In this document: positions 45,883 to 56,726 of the stretch, in pieces
How positions within the stretch are numbered: the first letter of the stretch is position 1
How the letters are laid out: each line of letters begins with the position of its first letter
Assembly (NCBI RefSeq): GCF_018143015.1
Contig: NC_054749.1
Coordinates: forward strand, 33,598,911-33,662,910
Source of the DNA: Lytechinus variegatus
Lineage: Eukaryota; Echinodermata; Echinoidea; Temnopleuroida; Toxopneustidae
DNA: 64,000 nucleotides
Direction of reading: 5' to 3'
Translations under genes and position numbers: made by a program
Notes under the pieces: generated by a model
The model's database searches: none
What the model was told of the DNA's origin: nothing
What the model saw: the letters and a program-made list of their open reading frames with translations, nothing else

Positions 45883-47112
45883 TAACTTGTAAAACACGAT
45901 ATTCTGAACAATGTCCCCTTCAAATACCCTGCCCAAGGACAGATTGTAAAATAAAATCTTTTGAATAACTTGCTGCCGTCTTACTTAATTCTCTCCCTTG
46001 TGATACACGTCCCTCCATGCATTAATAAGACACTATGCATCATTAAAAGTCTGACCATCTTAAATGTAATTTCACTAAATAACTTAATGTACAGTGCGTC
46101 CCAGAATAAACGAAACCGAGATTTAGCGATCATTTATCATAACTTAATCATAAATAGAATAAATAAATGACCTACCAATTTAAAGCTTAGAATCTCCTCT
46201 TTCATCTGATATTACTTAGCTTATTTCTTATTCACGCATGAGTGAGCAAAAACAATTTGAAGAAAGGATACCAAAAACTCATTTGGCGAGGGGTATCTGG
46301 GTTTCAAAAAGACCCAAAAGAAAACCACATTTCTGAAAAATTCACTATCTGCTCTTTAATTTGGTACCTCAATTACAGAAAATGGTCAAGAAATAAAAAA
46401 GTTCTGGTCATTTGAAATAAGGCTTGTATTTCCATAATTTCATGAGATAAACGTGTTTTCACCGGTTTCCCACAGAAGCTTTCGCATGGTGAACAAAAGG
46501 TTTAATGCATGGCTGATCGTCAACAAAACGGAGTGTTGAGTGAGTTTGAAAGCCAGCCTGGAGAACCTCTTCATTTTATGAAATTATTGAAATTCAAGCC
46601 TTATTTCAAATGACCAGAACTTTGTTATTTCTTGACCATTTTCTGTAATTTAGGTATCAAATTAAAGAATAGATATTAAATTTTTCACAAATGTGGTTTT
46701 CTTTTTGAACCCAGATACCCCCGCCAAATGAGTTTTTGATATCCTTTCTTCAAATTGTATTTGCTCACTCATGCGTGAATGAGAAATAATCTAAGTAATA
46801 TCAGATGAAAGAGGAGATTCTAAGCTTTAAATTGGTAGGTCATTTGTCTATTTCATTTTTGATTAAGTAATGATAAATGATCGCTAAATCTCGGTTTCGT
46901 TTATTCTGGGACGCACTGTATATACGTGTTGACTCGCTCTATATTATGTATAATGTATTCTGTTTTACTTAACTATATTATGCTACATACACTGAATTGC
47001 TATAATGTTGAGTTATTTGTTATACTGCAGGGCGCCTTTGGTAAGCAGTTTTTTCATAACTGAACAGGCCTAGCCTGCAATAAAGAAAATAAATTAATGA
47101 ATAAATGAATAG
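45883..47112 (+). mobile_element. LINE 3' fragment, interrupted by a TA-flanked foldback element
   Basis: The 3' end reads GGGCGCCTTTGGTAAGCAG and CAATAAAGAAAATAAATTAATG, a CR1-like tail. Upstream, NNLLPSYLILSL resembles an ORF2 C-terminus. The block is absent from the matching place in the left arm of the large inverted repeat, so it is an insertion. The element at 46092-46918 has landed inside it. Confidence 0.6.
46092..46918. mobile_element. 827-bp palindromic mariner-type MITE, TA-flanked
   Basis: Starts CAGTGCGTCCCAGAATAAAC and ends with its exact complement before TA (46090-46091 and 46919-46920). The arms, about 370 bp each, are nearly identical in reverse complement, meeting at a centre near CACAGAAGCTTTCGCATGG. 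No transposase. A degraded relative of the central part lies at 51290-51680. Confidence 0.88.
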
Positions 47113-47167
47113 GTAAATTCTGTGGGATATGGGGTAGGGTTATTTTTTAACGTAGACATGTCAAATA

Positions 47168-47375
47168 TCCGGTGTGTTGGCTCAGTTGGTAGAGCGTCCG
47201 TCTCACAACCGGGAGGTTGGGGGTTCAAACCCCGGCCGCGTCAGACCAAAAGACGTTCAAGATGGGAGTTGCTGCTACCCTGTTTAGCGTTCAACGATTA
47301 AAGGGATAGAGCCTCGTCGATCTGGCGCTGCACAGTGGCTGCCGGGCCCACGATCAATTGGGCAAAGCAAATTTT
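47168..47375 (+). mobile_element. tRNA-derived SINE with tRNA-Val-like head
   Basis: The head has box A (TTGGCTCAGTTGGTAGAG), an anticodon-loop-like CTCACAA and box B (GGGTTCAAACCCC). The body is AGACGTTCAAGATGGGAG, GCTGCTACCCTG, CTCGTCGATCTGGCGCTGC. The acceptor stem mispairs, so it is not a working tRNA gene. It is missing from the corresponding point of the left arm of the large inverted repeat. Confidence 0.75.
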
Positions 47376-47548
47376 CGGAGTATTTCATTTCATGTCTATT
47401 TCGAACAATTCATTTTCATATCCAAAATTAAGCCCTCACATCTCTGGATCATCAATCGTAAATCATCGGGATGTTTGTTTGACTTATATCAAATCAGAAT
47501 TTAATTTGTTGTTTCTTTATATTTTCTTGGCTATGTTAGTGAATAAAC

Positions 47549-48106
47549 CCCGGGGTGGGGGGGGGGGCACTTACATTGACGAGTGGATACCATGCGCGAC
47601 CAAAAAACACGTAAAAAGGATGTCTTTTTCACGATAGGGCACGTTACGCACGTAACGTGATAAGGGTGTCAAAAACACAAAAATAATGAAAAAAGGGTAT
47701 CTATTTCGCTAGGAAAATTACGTGTTTAGGGTCGAATTTGCGGGGATGATAAAACAAAATTAAAATGTTTTATAAAGGATGTCCTTTTTGCCCCAACACT
47801 TCATGTTTAGAGTCTGATTTGCGCGAGGTGTAGAAGGTGGGGTCGTTCTAAACCAGTAAGGTAAAGCTGACGACCGAAGGACCCGTAACAATAAAACATT
47901 CCTGTACTTGTTTAGGGGTTCATTTCAGGAAATATTTGCCAAGATAATCGTTTTGTTTCCAATACTTGTTAAGGGTAGGGTTTGACACCCCAATACTTGT
48001 TAAGGGGTGTATTTTCAGAATATGGAAATTACGTGTTTAGGGTGCTTTTCGAGACCCCATGGTCGCGCATGGTATCCACTCGTGAATGGAAGTGCCCCCC
48101 CCCCCG
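47549..48106. mobile_element. G-rich-ended element A with 8-bp TSD
   Basis: The left end is CCCGGGGTGGGG then GCACTTACATTGACGAGTGG. The right end is CACTCGTGAATGGAAGTGC then a C run. GAATAAAC flanks both sides (47541-47548 and 48107-48114). Removing it joins the right arm of the large inverted repeat into a continuous match with the left arm. Related copies: 49228-50750 and 60360-60904. Confidence 0.85.
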
Positions 48107-49435
48107 GAATAAACAGAATTTTGAATATGAGGGCCTGGCAAAAGCTGTAATGTTCTATTTGCTGACGAATTTGTTTCAAGCAAGATTTTCCTCCAATCAA
48201 ATAAGTTATAGATATGGAGAGCTGGATTCCCAAAAGGGCTAAATTCACTTTTGACCAAAATTTATATTTTTCTATGGATCTTAGACGTGGGGATAAAATG
48301 CACTATATAGCATTTGGGAAGTTTGGTGGAAATTGATTGCAAATTTGAATTTTATTCCAAAAAGAGCTAAATCCACAATACAGTTATTCAAAATTTGTAA
48401 ATTTTGCTAATAAGTTATGCTCTTAGTATTTTAGGTATATGTTGTGGATACATGTTTACACCATCAGTTTAAAACTTGATAAAAAACCCAAAATTTTGCT
48501 ATATTAATGAATATTTTTGGATTCATCTCCTTTTGGAATTATATTGAAAAGCATCGTCATTAGAAAAGATGAAAATATATCACTTTTTTTCTTTTTGTAG
48601 TTGTTAATGAATAAACATCAGAAAAGATATGATATGTTCTTTAGCAGTATTTATGTGTTTTGTGTTCATTTTCCAATATTAAACATGTTTAAATTGGCAA
48701 ATATGGACATTATAAGGTTTTGAACTAAAAGGAGCCGAGTAAATTCATGAAAAATAAAATTTCAACAAATTCTTTGAAATTGATAATGGATGCGAGATGT
48801 TTTAAAACATGATTTAACATAGTAAGATGAGAGCACTGTCTTGTCATTTAAAAATAAAATAGCAGGGAAAGTGGTGAATTTGAGTAACAGAATAATGCCA
48901 TCTGGAATAAAACTTATATTTCGCTCTTAATAAAACTTATATTCTTGAAGTCGCTCTTAACTTACAAACAGCTTTATGAAACACCCACCAGGCATCGTAA
49001 CGGAGGTCACGTGGAAGGGATTCCCCTCAACGTGAAAGACATCAAATAAAGAACTGATTGTTATCATCACTACATGGTCGGGTCTTATCTTAGAAAGTCG
49101 GCCCTACATGTTTTTCTGTCTATTTATTGCTAGTAAATATTGATCTGTTTCTAATTTTCTTGTATGTAATTACTATATAGGCTACATGATTTCTTTCTAA
49201 ATAAGCTACATGACTTTCATAATGCAGGTCATTCCGGGGGGGGGGGGCACTTCCATTCACGAGTGGATACCATGGGCGACCATGGGGACTCGAAAAGCAC
49301 CCTAAACACGTATTTTCCATATACTGAAAATGCACCCCTTAACAGTATTGGCGTGTAAACCCTACCCGTAACAAGACTTTGGAAACAAAACAATACTCTT
49401 GGCAAGTATTCCCTGAAATGAACCCCTAAACAAGT

Positions 49436-49960
49436 CCGGGGGGGGGGGCACTCGACCAAAAAAGTGGTGGGGGTGTGCCGCGGGCGAGACAAAAAACGGG
49501 GGCCTTGGAGCGGGCTTATTGTAAAAAGGAGGGTCCTCGGAACGGGCTTCGGAACGACAAATGTTTGTGAAAACGGGGGTCCTTGGAACGGATCGCCAGC
49601 GTATGCATCCCTACCATGCCTACGGAACGGTCATGAGTGCATGATGCAGCTAGCGCGGCCTCCGCCGGGAGCTCTGCGGCCGCTTTTCACCAAAATTGCA
49701 GCTCATTCAACGCGATCGGAGCGGCGTAACGAAAAATATGAGATGCTTTGGAGCGGATTTCTCTCTTCTTTTTTCTCGATAAGAAAATGCTATTGCCTTG
49801 GAGCGGCTTTCTTTGTTCTTTTTCTCAACAAGGCAAAAATGCTATGCCTTGGAACGGAAATTTGAGTGTAAAAATGGGGGTCCCCTCCGCGGCACACACC
49901 CACTATGCATTATATACTGAGTGCCCCCCCCCACCGGGTGGGTAGCAAATCCTAGGTACT
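49436..49960. mobile_element. G-rich-ended element B, copy 1
   Basis: 525 bp bounded by TAAACAAGT on both sides (49427-49435 and 49961-49969). It starts CCGGGG then GCACTCGACC and ends GAGTGC with a C run, GGTGGGTAGC and CCTAGGTACT. The interior has repeated CCTTGGAGCGG/TCGGAACGGGC units. Open frames across it are repeat artefacts. Confidence 0.8.
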
Positions 49961-50124
49961 TAAACAAGTACAGCCATATTTTATTGTTATGTCACCGGTC
50001 CTTCGATCGGTCGTCGGTTTTACCTTCACACATCATTTTTGGTTTAGTACGACCCCACCTTCCACACCTCGCGCAAATCGGACTCTAAACACCTTTATAA
50101 AACATTTTCATTTTGTTTGATCAT

Positions 50125-50706
50125 GGACCCCCGGGGGGGCACTCGACCAAAAGAGTAGTGGGGATGTGCCGAGGCGGGCGAGGCAAAAAACGGGGGCCTT
50201 GGAGCGGGCTTACTGTAAAAAAGAGGGTCCTCGGAACGGGCTTCGGAACTACAAATGTTTGTGAAAACGGGAGTCCTTGGAACGAATCTCAAGCGTGTGA
50301 GTGCGTATATGCATCCCTAAAATGGGGGCAATTGTGCATGGTGCAGCTAGCGCGGCCTCCGCCGGGTGCGCTCGAGCTGAAGGCGATGGTCGAAAAGCGC
50401 TCTACGGCCGCTTTTCACCAAAAATTACAGCTCCTTGTAGCAGATCAATGCGACCGGATTGGCGTAACGAAAAATTATGCGAAGCTTTGGAGCGGATTTC
50501 TTTCTTCTTTTTTTCTCGATAAGAAGAAAATGCTATGCCTTGGAGCGGCTTTCTTTGTTCTTTTTTCTTAATAAGACAAAAATGCTATACCTTGGAACGC
50601 CTTTTGGGTGTAAAAATGGGGGTCCCCTACCGCGGCACATACCCACTATGCATTATATAGGCCTACTGAGTGCCCCCCCCCCCCCGGGCATGGACCTACT
50701 AGCATG
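50125..50706. mobile_element. G-rich-ended element B, copy 2
   Basis: 582 bp bounded by GTTTGATCAT on both sides (50115-50124 and 50707-50716). Closely similar to copy 1, including GGGGGTGTGCCG-like and CCGCGGCACA segments and CCTTGGAGCGG units. Confidence 0.8.
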
Positions 50707-50754
50707 GTTTGATCATCCCGGAAATTTGACCCTTAGCACGTAACTTTCCGCACA

Positions 50755-51025
50755 CATTCGTAATTCCGAAGCTTCGTTCTTCCGAAGGTTCGGATTTTCC
50801 AAAGGTTCGATGTTCCGAAGGTTCGTATTTCCGAAGGTTCGTGATTCCGAAGGTTCGTTTTAGTCCGAAAATAAAATGAGGTTCGTAATTCCAAAGGTTC
50901 GCTAATCCGAAAACGAAATGAGGTTCGTCATTCCGAAGGTTCGTTAGTCCGAAATATAAATGATTAACGAACCTTATTTCGTTTTCGGACTAACGAACCT
51001 TCGGAACAACGAACCTTAATATGAC
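50755..51025. repeat. TTCCGAAGGTTCGT tandem array with palindromic end
   Basis: About 15 variable units of TTCCGAAGGTTCGTNA, some expanded with GTCCGAAAATAAAATGA. The last ~60 bp are the reverse complement of the preceding ones (AACGAACCTTATTTCG, GGACTAACGAACC), so the array folds back on itself. Confidence 0.85.
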
Positions 51026-51057
51026 AAAATATTGGAATAGTTTTTAAAATCACTTAA

Positions 51058-51262
51058 GGCCTGGTCACACCGCCCGAGCGTTGTTTGAGCGGTCGTGGAG
51101 CGGAGAGAAAAAATCATCGCCACTCGCTACCGTTCACCATTTTCGATTTCGATTGTTATTTTTTTGTTTTCGATTTTTCCCCAATTTTGTGAGCGAAATT
51201 CGGCTCTCTGTCCCTACCGCTCCACGACCGCTCCAACAACGCTCGGGCGGTGTGACCATGCC
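51058..51262. mobile_element. 205-bp palindromic MITE, GGCCTGGTCACACCG family
   Basis: Starts GGCCTGGTCACACCGCCCG after TTAA (51054-51057). Ends CGGGCGGTGTGACCATGCC before TTTA. The arms of about 45 bp are near-perfect complements. A half copy with the same right end lies at 51690-51757. Confidence 0.8.
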
Positions 51263-51289
51263 TTTACGATCAGCCAGGCATGCATTAAG

Positions 51290-51757
51290 TCTTTTGTTAA
51301 CCATGCGATAGCTTCTGTGGGAAACCGGTGAAAACACGTTTATTTAATGAAATTGTGGAAATACAAGCATTGTTTCGAGGGAACATATTTTTTTTTACTT
51401 CTTGACCATTTTTTGTGATTAAGGTATCAAATAAAAGAGCAGATTTCGAACTTTTGATGATGACGTCATTAATCCTCATTATCTTATTAATCAATTAATT
51501 TGTGTTCACCATTTTGTTACCAAATATAGAGTAGAAGTTGCTGAAGAGGAAAAAAAAACTTTTATGAGTGTGTCATTTTCCATGTTCATGTAAATTATGC
51601 AAATGAGCTTAACGGTCTCCAATTACCTACACTTACCCTACCCCCAGCCAAATGAGTTTTTGGTAACCTTTCTTCAAATTGAGCGAAATTCGACCCTCTC
51701 TTCCCTACCGCTCCACCACCGCTCCAACAACGCTCGGGCGGTGTGACCATGCAGGCC
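51290..51757. mobile_element. composite of a degraded mariner-type core and a half GGCCTGG MITE
   Basis: 51290-51460 resembles the centre and one arm of the foldback at 46092 (GGGAAACCGGTGAAAACACG, TTCTTGACCATTTTTTGTG). 51640-51680 resembles its arm (CCAAATGAGTTTTTGGTAACC, in part). It is followed at 51690 by CCGCTCCACCACCGCTCC and the MITE end GGTGTGACCATGC. Confidence 0.55.
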
Positions 51758-51770
51758 TTAAACATGTTAA

Positions 51771-52354
51771 AGGAGAATGAAACCATTGGAACAAGATAGC
51801 TTGTGTGAAAACAGAAAAATCAAAGAATAAGAACAAAGAAAGTTTGAGAAAAATCGGACAAATAATGAGAAAGTTATGACCATTTGAATATTGCGATCAC
51901 TAATGCTATGGAGATAGCAAATTGGCAATGCGACAAAGATGTGTGATGTCACTTGTGAACAACTCTCCCATTACTTTAGTATAATATATTTCACTTGAAT
52001 TGCCTCTTTTATCACATCTATCCATAGATCATAATGTTCTTTCTACATGAGGGCATGTAATACATATTTTTAAGAATACATCATGGATAAAGATTTTGTA
52101 TCATCATAAGAAAAAGCAAAAAGAGACATTTTGAGGGTATTTTATAGTCCACCAAAGGGAAAGTTGTTCATCAGTGACATCACACATCCTTGTCGCACTG
52201 CCAATGGGAGGATCTCCATAGCATTAGTGATTGCAATATTCAAATGCTAATACATTTCTCATTATTTGTCCGATTTTTCTCAAACTTTCTTATTCTTATT
52301 CTTTGATTTTCTGTTTCTACACAAGCCTATTTGTTCCAAAGGTTTCATTCCCCT
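51771..52354. mobile_element. TTAA-flanked palindromic MITE, family K4
   Basis: 584 bp starting AGGAGAATGAAACC and ending GGTTTCATTCCCCT, with TTAA at 51767-51770 and 52355-52358. The arms mirror each other through AAATCGGACAAATAATGAG and CTATGGAGAT/ATCTCCATAG words. Confidence 0.85.
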
Positions 52355-52359
52355 TTAAT

Positions 52360-53030
52360 GTAAAGAATAAAAAGTAAGGGACCAACGAGTGATCCTTGGG
52401 AAACGGATCCCTTTTGAAGGAAAAAGTGATTTTTCTTTGCCCTTTTTATTCATGTTTTAATATGAATTTCAACTTTTTTGGGTATCATAAGAGCGACTAA
52501 AAATCTATACATTGAGACAAAAAAAATCAAATTTTATGAAAAAAATGAATCTAACCCCCTTTGCAAATGAGCTCTTCAGAAGAGTTTGTTTGCAAAAAAG
52601 GTCAGATCAACTTGTGAAATGGACAGAACATTACCTGGTCATATCATGCTTGAAATCCATCCACAAAAGCTGTATCTCTCAGAAGACAGTTTTATAACTC
52701 GTATTGCTGAACATAATCATGTTGAGTGGTCGGAGTAGACACTATAATGTACAAAGACCCAGCCCCGTGCATCTCATAAATTATTCCTCTTCAACTGCAT
52801 GTCTTGTAGGGCTTCAGCTGCGCTGGGTACCGCGTCTAACAAAGGATTACGATTGATCCAATTAACTACAACTGTGGAAGGCCAGCAATTAAAGAAAAAT
52901 GTTTTCTGAAATGATGTAATATCATACATTCATTATTTTCTTAAATTCAGTTTTGTTAAAACAAAGAAAATCATGTTCGGGGGGGGGAATATGACACCGT
53001 TGGATTTCCATATATAGTTTCAGATGATTA
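52360..53030. other. gene-free stretch
   Basis: No exon or repeat recognised. A plus-strand frame at 52512-52697 has no supporting features. A G run lies at 52980. Confidence 0.45.
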
Positions 53031-53034
53031 GCCT

Positions 53035-53187
53035 GGGCTCCGTAACACAGAGATTAGCGATCAATCGCTAAATGGACTGGCCAATAAAGATCAATGTTAC
53101 AGGCGCATTCGGTTTAGAATACTGACCAGGAACCAATCAGTGTAGTTCGTTCATAATTTATTTGCAAACCTTTGTGTTATGGAGCCC
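53035..53187. mobile_element. 153-bp palindromic MITE, GGGCTCCGTAACAC family
   Basis: Starts GGGCTCCGTAACACAGAG and ends TTTGTGTTATGGAGCCC, inverted to each other, with ATTAGCGATCAATCGC and GAACCAATCAG words inside. A diverged relative lies at about 54490-54650 (GGGCTCTGTTACCATGG, CAATCAATCGCTAAAT). No clear target duplication. Confidence 0.65.
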
Positions 53188-53340
53188 ATATCAATCGTAT
53201 AAGGCCGGGCCCTGGTGACATTACATTTATTCTCCTGTGATACTTGGTCCTTTCTTATTATAATATTTTGTAGGGCATATACTAGAGGAAGGGTTGTAAT
53301 AAAATTTTCGTTTCAAACTGATACAAAGATAATTGAATTA

Positions 53341-53891
53341 TTATTATTATTATTATTTATTTCGGCAATGAAAATTATGAGAAATTGGTATACAGTGTAG
53401 TACAACACAATAATAAACATAACAGAGTATAGATTGAGCACCCACTGGACTGACAGGGTCAAATAAAGTTAACTGAATTACTGTAGTCAATAAAGACCAT
53501 TTGACCCTATCCAGTGGGTGCTTACATAAAACAGAAGCGGATAAAAGAGTGAGTATGAACAAAAAGGTTTAAGATCAATTATAATAGAATAAAATAACAT
53601 TGGTCTACTTGATAACGCTTCATCTTAACTTAAAATATCGAAATTAGCTATTTAAATAAATAAATAATGAACTCGTGCAAGGGTGAATATGGTCATTCAT
53701 TAGGCATAAAAAATTTCCCTTAGTTCATTTGTCCATGAAATAAGTGAGTTTACAACCACCCCAGAGCGCAAACTTGCCAGCAATTCATCCCAGTAACGGG
53801 GAAAAGAATTGATGGCTGATAGGTGAAGTCGATTTGTTCGCGCGCGGAGGTGGTTGAACTTCACGACCTCCAAATGCCGACTGTTAATCAC
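53341..53891 (-). mobile_element. LINE 3' fragment with ORF C-terminus (minus)
   Basis: The minus strand of 53700-53891 encodes RHLEVVKFNHLRARTNRLH, SAINSFPRYWDELLASL and WTNELREIFYA followed by a stop, in the style of an ORF2 C-terminus. The 3' untranslated region carries a long hairpin (GAGCACCCACTGG near 53440 against CCAGTGGGTGCTT near 53510; AGGGTCAAAT against ATTTGACCCT) and ends in AATAATAATAAT at 53341. Confidence 0.6.
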
Positions 53892-54858
53892 AATTAATCA
53901 CAACAGAACATCTAACTGCATCACAACATCACAAGGAAAGACTTACGAATCACTAATAAACAAGACCAAATGATACAGGAGAAATGAGGTGTGACCCACT
54001 CCAATAAAAAAATATGGTTTATTTTGTTTTGGATGTTAGGATTTATGTTCGGTTCAATGTGCAGATTTTCGATCTTAGTAATTGTCACCGCCTGGAGCAA
54101 GTGTCGTGGAACCCTGGCTCAAATCCCAACTGATATTCAACTTCTCTATGTAATTCGGTAATAAACAGATGTCGTTAGACAAAATAGAAACAATTATCAG
54201 TTTGATTCAACATTATTTCTTTAAATACAAAACCTGCATGTTATTCATGTTGCATGTAATATAACGTACAAGAAAAGTAAACATGGTAAAAACAGATCAA
54301 TATTTACTAGCAATATACAACCAGTGGAATATCAAATAAGGCGAGAAATTTGATGAGAAAGCAAATTAATGCTTTTTCACGCCAAGGGAAACCCCCCTCC
54401 ATGTAACTTCCTTGTCATATTATAGCCTTTGGTTTCTCCCACTCAAATTCACCAGGGGCCGCGGAACCGTGCACAAAAACGTAAAAATGACCATGGGCTC
54501 TGTTACCATGGTTACACAAGTTTAATGTTTGCAATCAATCGCTAAATACCAATGACCAATCTAGATCATCGTGGCACGCGCACTATTTAACATACTTACC
54601 GGGGACCAATTGGTGCGGTTCTTTCATACATGCAAATAGAATATATCGGAAACCTGGTAGTGATTTTTTGCATGGTCAGTCCCCCCCCCGGCCCCCTTCA
54701 AAACCGTTCCTCGATCGGCCCCTGTTTACGCATGACGGCAGGATATAGTCTAAGAGGGCGCGGGCTTGGTCATCATAAGACCACATCGATTTCATAAAAA
54801 TCATTATTTTTAATATTACAATTTACATTTTATATATTTAAGATTTCTGAATAAACTA

Positions 54859-56726
54859 GGGCCCGTTTCTCAACACCTGGACAAGTTAGTCATATCTTTA
54901 TCCACCAACCATGCACGGAGTTACTGGTTCCAATCTTACTAAACCCGTTTCTCGAAAGGCTTCCTAACTAAAATACCTAGATATCGATATTATCGGTAAA
55001 AAGAGCAGACGAGACGTAGCCTTAGTCACAAAATAGCATAATTTTCAAAAAGAAAAATTATAACAAAATTGCAAATATTGTGATGAATTGGGAATTTCAT
55101 CTTTTAAGAATAATAGCACAGGTATATTATACACCATACATACTTAGACCATGAAGACTTGAGCATTCAATTGCTGAGAAAATGGAATTATGAATAATTG
55201 ATCTCGTGACTAAAAAATCACATGTGGACGTTGAGATGGGTACCCCCGGGATATCCAATTTTAATAGTTTACGAAAGTAAAACCATAACGGTTTTTGTTG
55301 TAAAATGATGATAATTATACGATATTTTACGATTCCAAACATCATCAAAATATAGTTTAACAATTTTCTTTTAAATCTTAGATACTGAAACTTACTATTT
55401 GACAAATTCTATGCATAAATTAGAGATAGAATTTATCAAAATGTTAATAGGGGTCTGAAAACGACAAATACGAGTCCATTTATGGATGGCCTGACGTGGT
55501 AGAATCTTTATCAAATAAATTATTTCACTATTTCAAAATGAATGGTTTTGTGGAGTATTACCAACAGTTTTTGTAGATTCTTTGTATTACAATGATCATA
55601 GAATGCATTATCCAACTTGTTTTTTGATGTAATTTCAACATCTTTGATTGATTACGTAAGATTATAATTTTCTCATTTCTAGGCACTTTTGCATATCATA
55701 GTCTACCCACGTGATGCCACTACGTCATTAAGAAAGAAGTTGTGACAGGTTCGGACCGGGGTACGGAGGTGTCATAAATATTTAGTGAGGTTGTTGTACC
55801 CGATCTTGGTAAAGAGGGCTTCGTGAAACGGTTAGCGGACAAGTAGCTCACTATCTCCGATTTAGTCAAGAAGTTAGACTTATGACGGTGTTGAGAAACG
55901 GGCCCCTGGAGAAATTTGAAAATTATAATATTACGTAATCAATCATAGAGGTTGAAATTACTTCCCAAAACAAGTGGGATAATGCATTCAATGATCATTG
56001 TAATACAAAGTAACCATGAAAACTGTTGGTAAAACGCCACAAAACCATTCATTTTGAAATAGTAAAATAATTTAATCGATAGAAATTCTACCACGCCAGG
56101 CCATCCATAACTGGACTTGTATTTGTCGTTTTCAGACCCTACTGACATTCGGATAAATTCTAATCATTCTCTAATTTATGCATATAATTTGTCAAATCGT
56201 AAGTTTCGGTATCAAAGATTTATGAAAAAAGGTTAAACTATATTTCGATAATGTTTGGAATCGTAAAGCATTGTATAATTATCATAATTTTACAAATAAA
56301 ACCGTTATGGTTTTACTTTCGTAAACTATTAAGATTGGATATCCCGGGGGTACCCATCTCAACTTCCGCATTTGATTTTTTAGTCATGAAATAAATTACT
56401 CATAATTCAATTTTTCAGCAATTGAATGCCCCAGTCTTCGTGGTCTAAGTATGTATGATGCATCATTTACCTGTGCTATTATTTTTCAAAGATTAAATTC
56501 CCAATTGATCACAATATTGACAATTTTGTCATAATTTTTCCTTTTGAAAATTATGCTATTTTGTGACTAAGGCTACGTCTCGTCTGCTCTTTTTACCGAT
56601 AGTATCGATATCAAGGTATTTTAGTTAGGAAGCCTTTCGTGAAACAGGTTTAGTAAGATTGGAACTAACTCCGTGGTTGGTGGATAAAGATATGACTAAC
56701 TTGTCCAGGTGTTGAGAAACGGGCCC
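54859..56726. mobile_element. 1.87-kb inverted repeat with GGGCCCGTTTCTCAAC termini
   Basis: 54859-55680 and 55915-56726 are near-identical reverse complements, for example GATATCCCGGGGGTACCCAT near 56337 against ATGGGTACCCCCGGGATATC near 55236. The outer termini are GGGCCCGTTTCTCAAC and GTTGAGAAACGGGCCC. The same terminus also occurs in the central spacer, ending near 55905. This looks like one ~1.05-kb element (54859-55905) plus an inverted partial second copy. Confidence 0.8.

Larger units (their letters stand above)
37490..48930. repeat. very large interrupted inverted repeat (two arms around ~42.3 kb)
   Basis: Left-arm blocks match right-arm blocks in reverse complement and in reverse order: 37490-38062 with 48330-48930, 38510-38625 with 48117-48240, 40757-40930 with 47376-47545, 40890-40925 with 47126-47167, 40930-41475 with 45283-45880, 41465-41560 with 44229-44326, and 41560-41800 with 42757-42964. 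The gaps correspond to later insertions annotated separately. Divergence of matched blocks looks like 10-20% by eye. The outer parts are built from a subrepeat marked GGATTTAGCTCCTTTTGGAA. It is either a long-terminal-inverted-repeat element or an inverted segmental duplication. Confidence 0.8.
49228..50750. mobile_element. element A copy split by two element B insertions
   Basis: Element A sequence is found at 49228-49435, 49961-50124 and 50707-50750, in the same order as the intact copy at 60360-60904. The two gaps are filled by element B copies with direct repeats at each join. The right terminus of A is missing. Confidence 0.8.

Noticed and set aside
47168..47243. Apparent tRNA-Val(CAC) gene
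   Set aside because: Box A and box B are good, but the acceptor and anticodon stems mispair and the sequence runs directly into a SINE-type body, so it is annotated as a tRNA-derived SINE.
49464..50571. Open frames of up to 152 codons (repeated KKRGPWSGL-like residues)
   Set aside because: They arise from the repeated CCTTGGAGCGG units of the two element B copies and appear in parallel in both, not from a host gene.
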